Of a stretch of DNA of 6,289 nucleotides, positions 5,590-6,289 are shown piece by piece. The DNA is from Acidobacteriota bacterium. Lineage in GTDB: Bacteria; Acidobacteriota; Terriglobia; UBA7540. Made by a program: the position numbers and the translations under genes. Where the stretch lies: NCBI GenBank assembly GCA_021789565.1, contig JAJYJL010000531.1, positions 1 to 6,289 on the forward strand, in the 5' to 3' direction. Position 1 is the first letter of the stretch; each line of letters opens with the position of its first letter. The notes beneath the pieces are model-generated. The model did not search any database. It was not told the DNA's origin and saw only the letters and a list, made by a program, of their open reading frames with translations.

Positions 5590-6289
5590 TTACCCGGCCC
5601 GACCTTCGGGGCGTGGTGGTTTGCTTGTGGATTTGCGCTGAATAGCGGCGATCTCATGTGGTGTCAAAGGGCGGCACTTGCCGACTTCAAGTCCTTCGAG
5701 TGTCAGCGGGCCGATGCGGGTGCGGACGAGTTTGAGTACGGTAAAGCCGACCGCTTCAATCATGCGCCGCACCTCGCGGTTCTTGCCTTCCGTCAGGACA
5801 ATTTCAAGCCACGTATATTTCCCGCGATCTTCCAGGCGACGGACACTCTGGGGCCGCGCCCAGTCGCCGCGCTTCATTTCCACGCCCTGGACAAGCTGCG
5901 AAATCACTTCATCGCTCATCAGAGCGTTAACCTTGGCCATATAGGTCTTGGGGACTGCCGACTCCGGGCTCATCACTGCGTGCCCGAATCCCGTGTCGTT
6001 GGTAAGTAGAAGAAGACCGGATGTGTCTTTATCCAGGCGTCCCACAGGAGCCACCCATCTGCCGCTCGCGCCCAACAGATCGTAGATGGTCTTGCGGCCG
6101 TCCGGATCGCCGTGGCTGGTGATCACGCCTTTGGGCTTGTAAAGCAGGAGATACGTGCGCGGGACCGGGCGCAGCCGCTTGCCGTCCAGTTCGACGCGGT
6201 CGCGCTCAGGCCAGACCCAGCGTTCCGGGTCGCGCTCGACTTTGCCGTTCACCTTCAGGCGGCCGGCGCGGAGGAAATCCAATGAACCC
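5590..6289 (-). CDS. RsuA/RluB-family 16S/23S rRNA pseudouridine synthase (N-terminus beyond window)
   Basis: The frame stays open to the window edge; about 232 residues are visible and only part of the N-terminal S4 RNA-binding domain is missing. The remainder of S4 is seen as LRAGRLKVNGKVERDP. The catalytic domain follows with YLLLYKPKGVITS, the signature GRLDKDTSGLLLLTND containing the catalytic Asp (about residue 86 of the visible part), KTYMAKV and the conserved LTEGKNREVRRMIEAVG. The enzyme isomerises a specific uridine in rRNA in the cytoplasm. The sequence looks closest to RluB (23S rRNA), but RsuA, RluE and RluF share these motifs, so the target base is not settled. A TTG at 6282 is not the start because conserved S4 sequence continues through it. 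The C-terminal tail is basic and Pro-rich. Confidence 0.93.
   Translation of the reverse strand, partial: GSLDFLRAGRLKVNGKVERDPERWVWPERDRVELDGKRLRPVPRTYLLLYKPKGVITSHGDPDGRKTIYDLLGASGRWVAPVGRLDKDTSGLLLLTNDTGFGHAVMSPESAVPKTYMAKVNALMSDEVISQLVQGVEMKRGDWARPQSVRRLEDRGKYTWLEIVLTEGKNREVRRMIEAVGFTVLKLVRTRIGPLTLEGLEVGKCRPLTPHEIAAIQRKSTSKPPRPEGRAG

Noticed and set aside
5598..5613. GC-rich hairpin (CCCGA/TCGGG) as terminator for the exported-protein gene at 5063-5554
   Set aside because: It lies inside the 3' end of the pseudouridine synthase coding sequence, has a 3-base loop and has no T-run on the plus strand; too weak to call.

Overview
The window looks like a piece of a Gram-negative chromosome, most likely a soil-type Acidobacteriota. 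That placement is an inference from moderate-to-high GC, several small exported proteins of no recognised family, and strong AGGAGG-type ribosome binding sites. I see no mobile element, CRISPR array, tRNA or rRNA. Genes on both strands are mixed, without one long operon.

Layout. Bases 1-720 (+) are the 3' end of a ClC-type chloride channel/transporter with a C-terminal CBS pair. Bases 849-1586 (+) encode an MBL-fold metallo-hydrolase. It converges on, and overlaps by 41 bp, an RmlD-like NAD(P)-dependent reductase (1546-2439, -). Upstream of the reductase on the same strand is an unrecognised exported protein (2519-3052, -). Two tandem, signal-peptide-bearing, very basic small proteins follow (3282-3635 and 3727-4050, +). 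They share their N-terminal pattern and are probably paralogues. A strong inverted repeat at 4086-4124 separates them from the next, convergent gene.

That gene (4184-4666, -) is the highlight. It is a complete 160-residue peroxiredoxin whose reading frame is open except for one in-frame TGA (4523-4525), and this TGA sits exactly where the peroxidatic cysteine belongs (F-T-P-V-TGA-Q-N-E-L). The best reading is a selenocysteine peroxiredoxin; the alternative is a nonsense mutation. A gene caller that treats TGA as stop would keep only the C-terminal 96 residues or lose the gene. A textbook bacterial SECIS is not obvious by eye, although several hairpins lie just downstream.

A divergent intergenic region of nearly 400 bases leads to an exported, probably beta-rich protein of unknown function (5063-5554, +). 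The window ends with an RsuA/RluB-type rRNA pseudouridine synthase (5590-6289, -) cut at its N-terminus by the window edge. Apart from possible envelope roles for the small exported proteins, I see no common pathway linking these genes.
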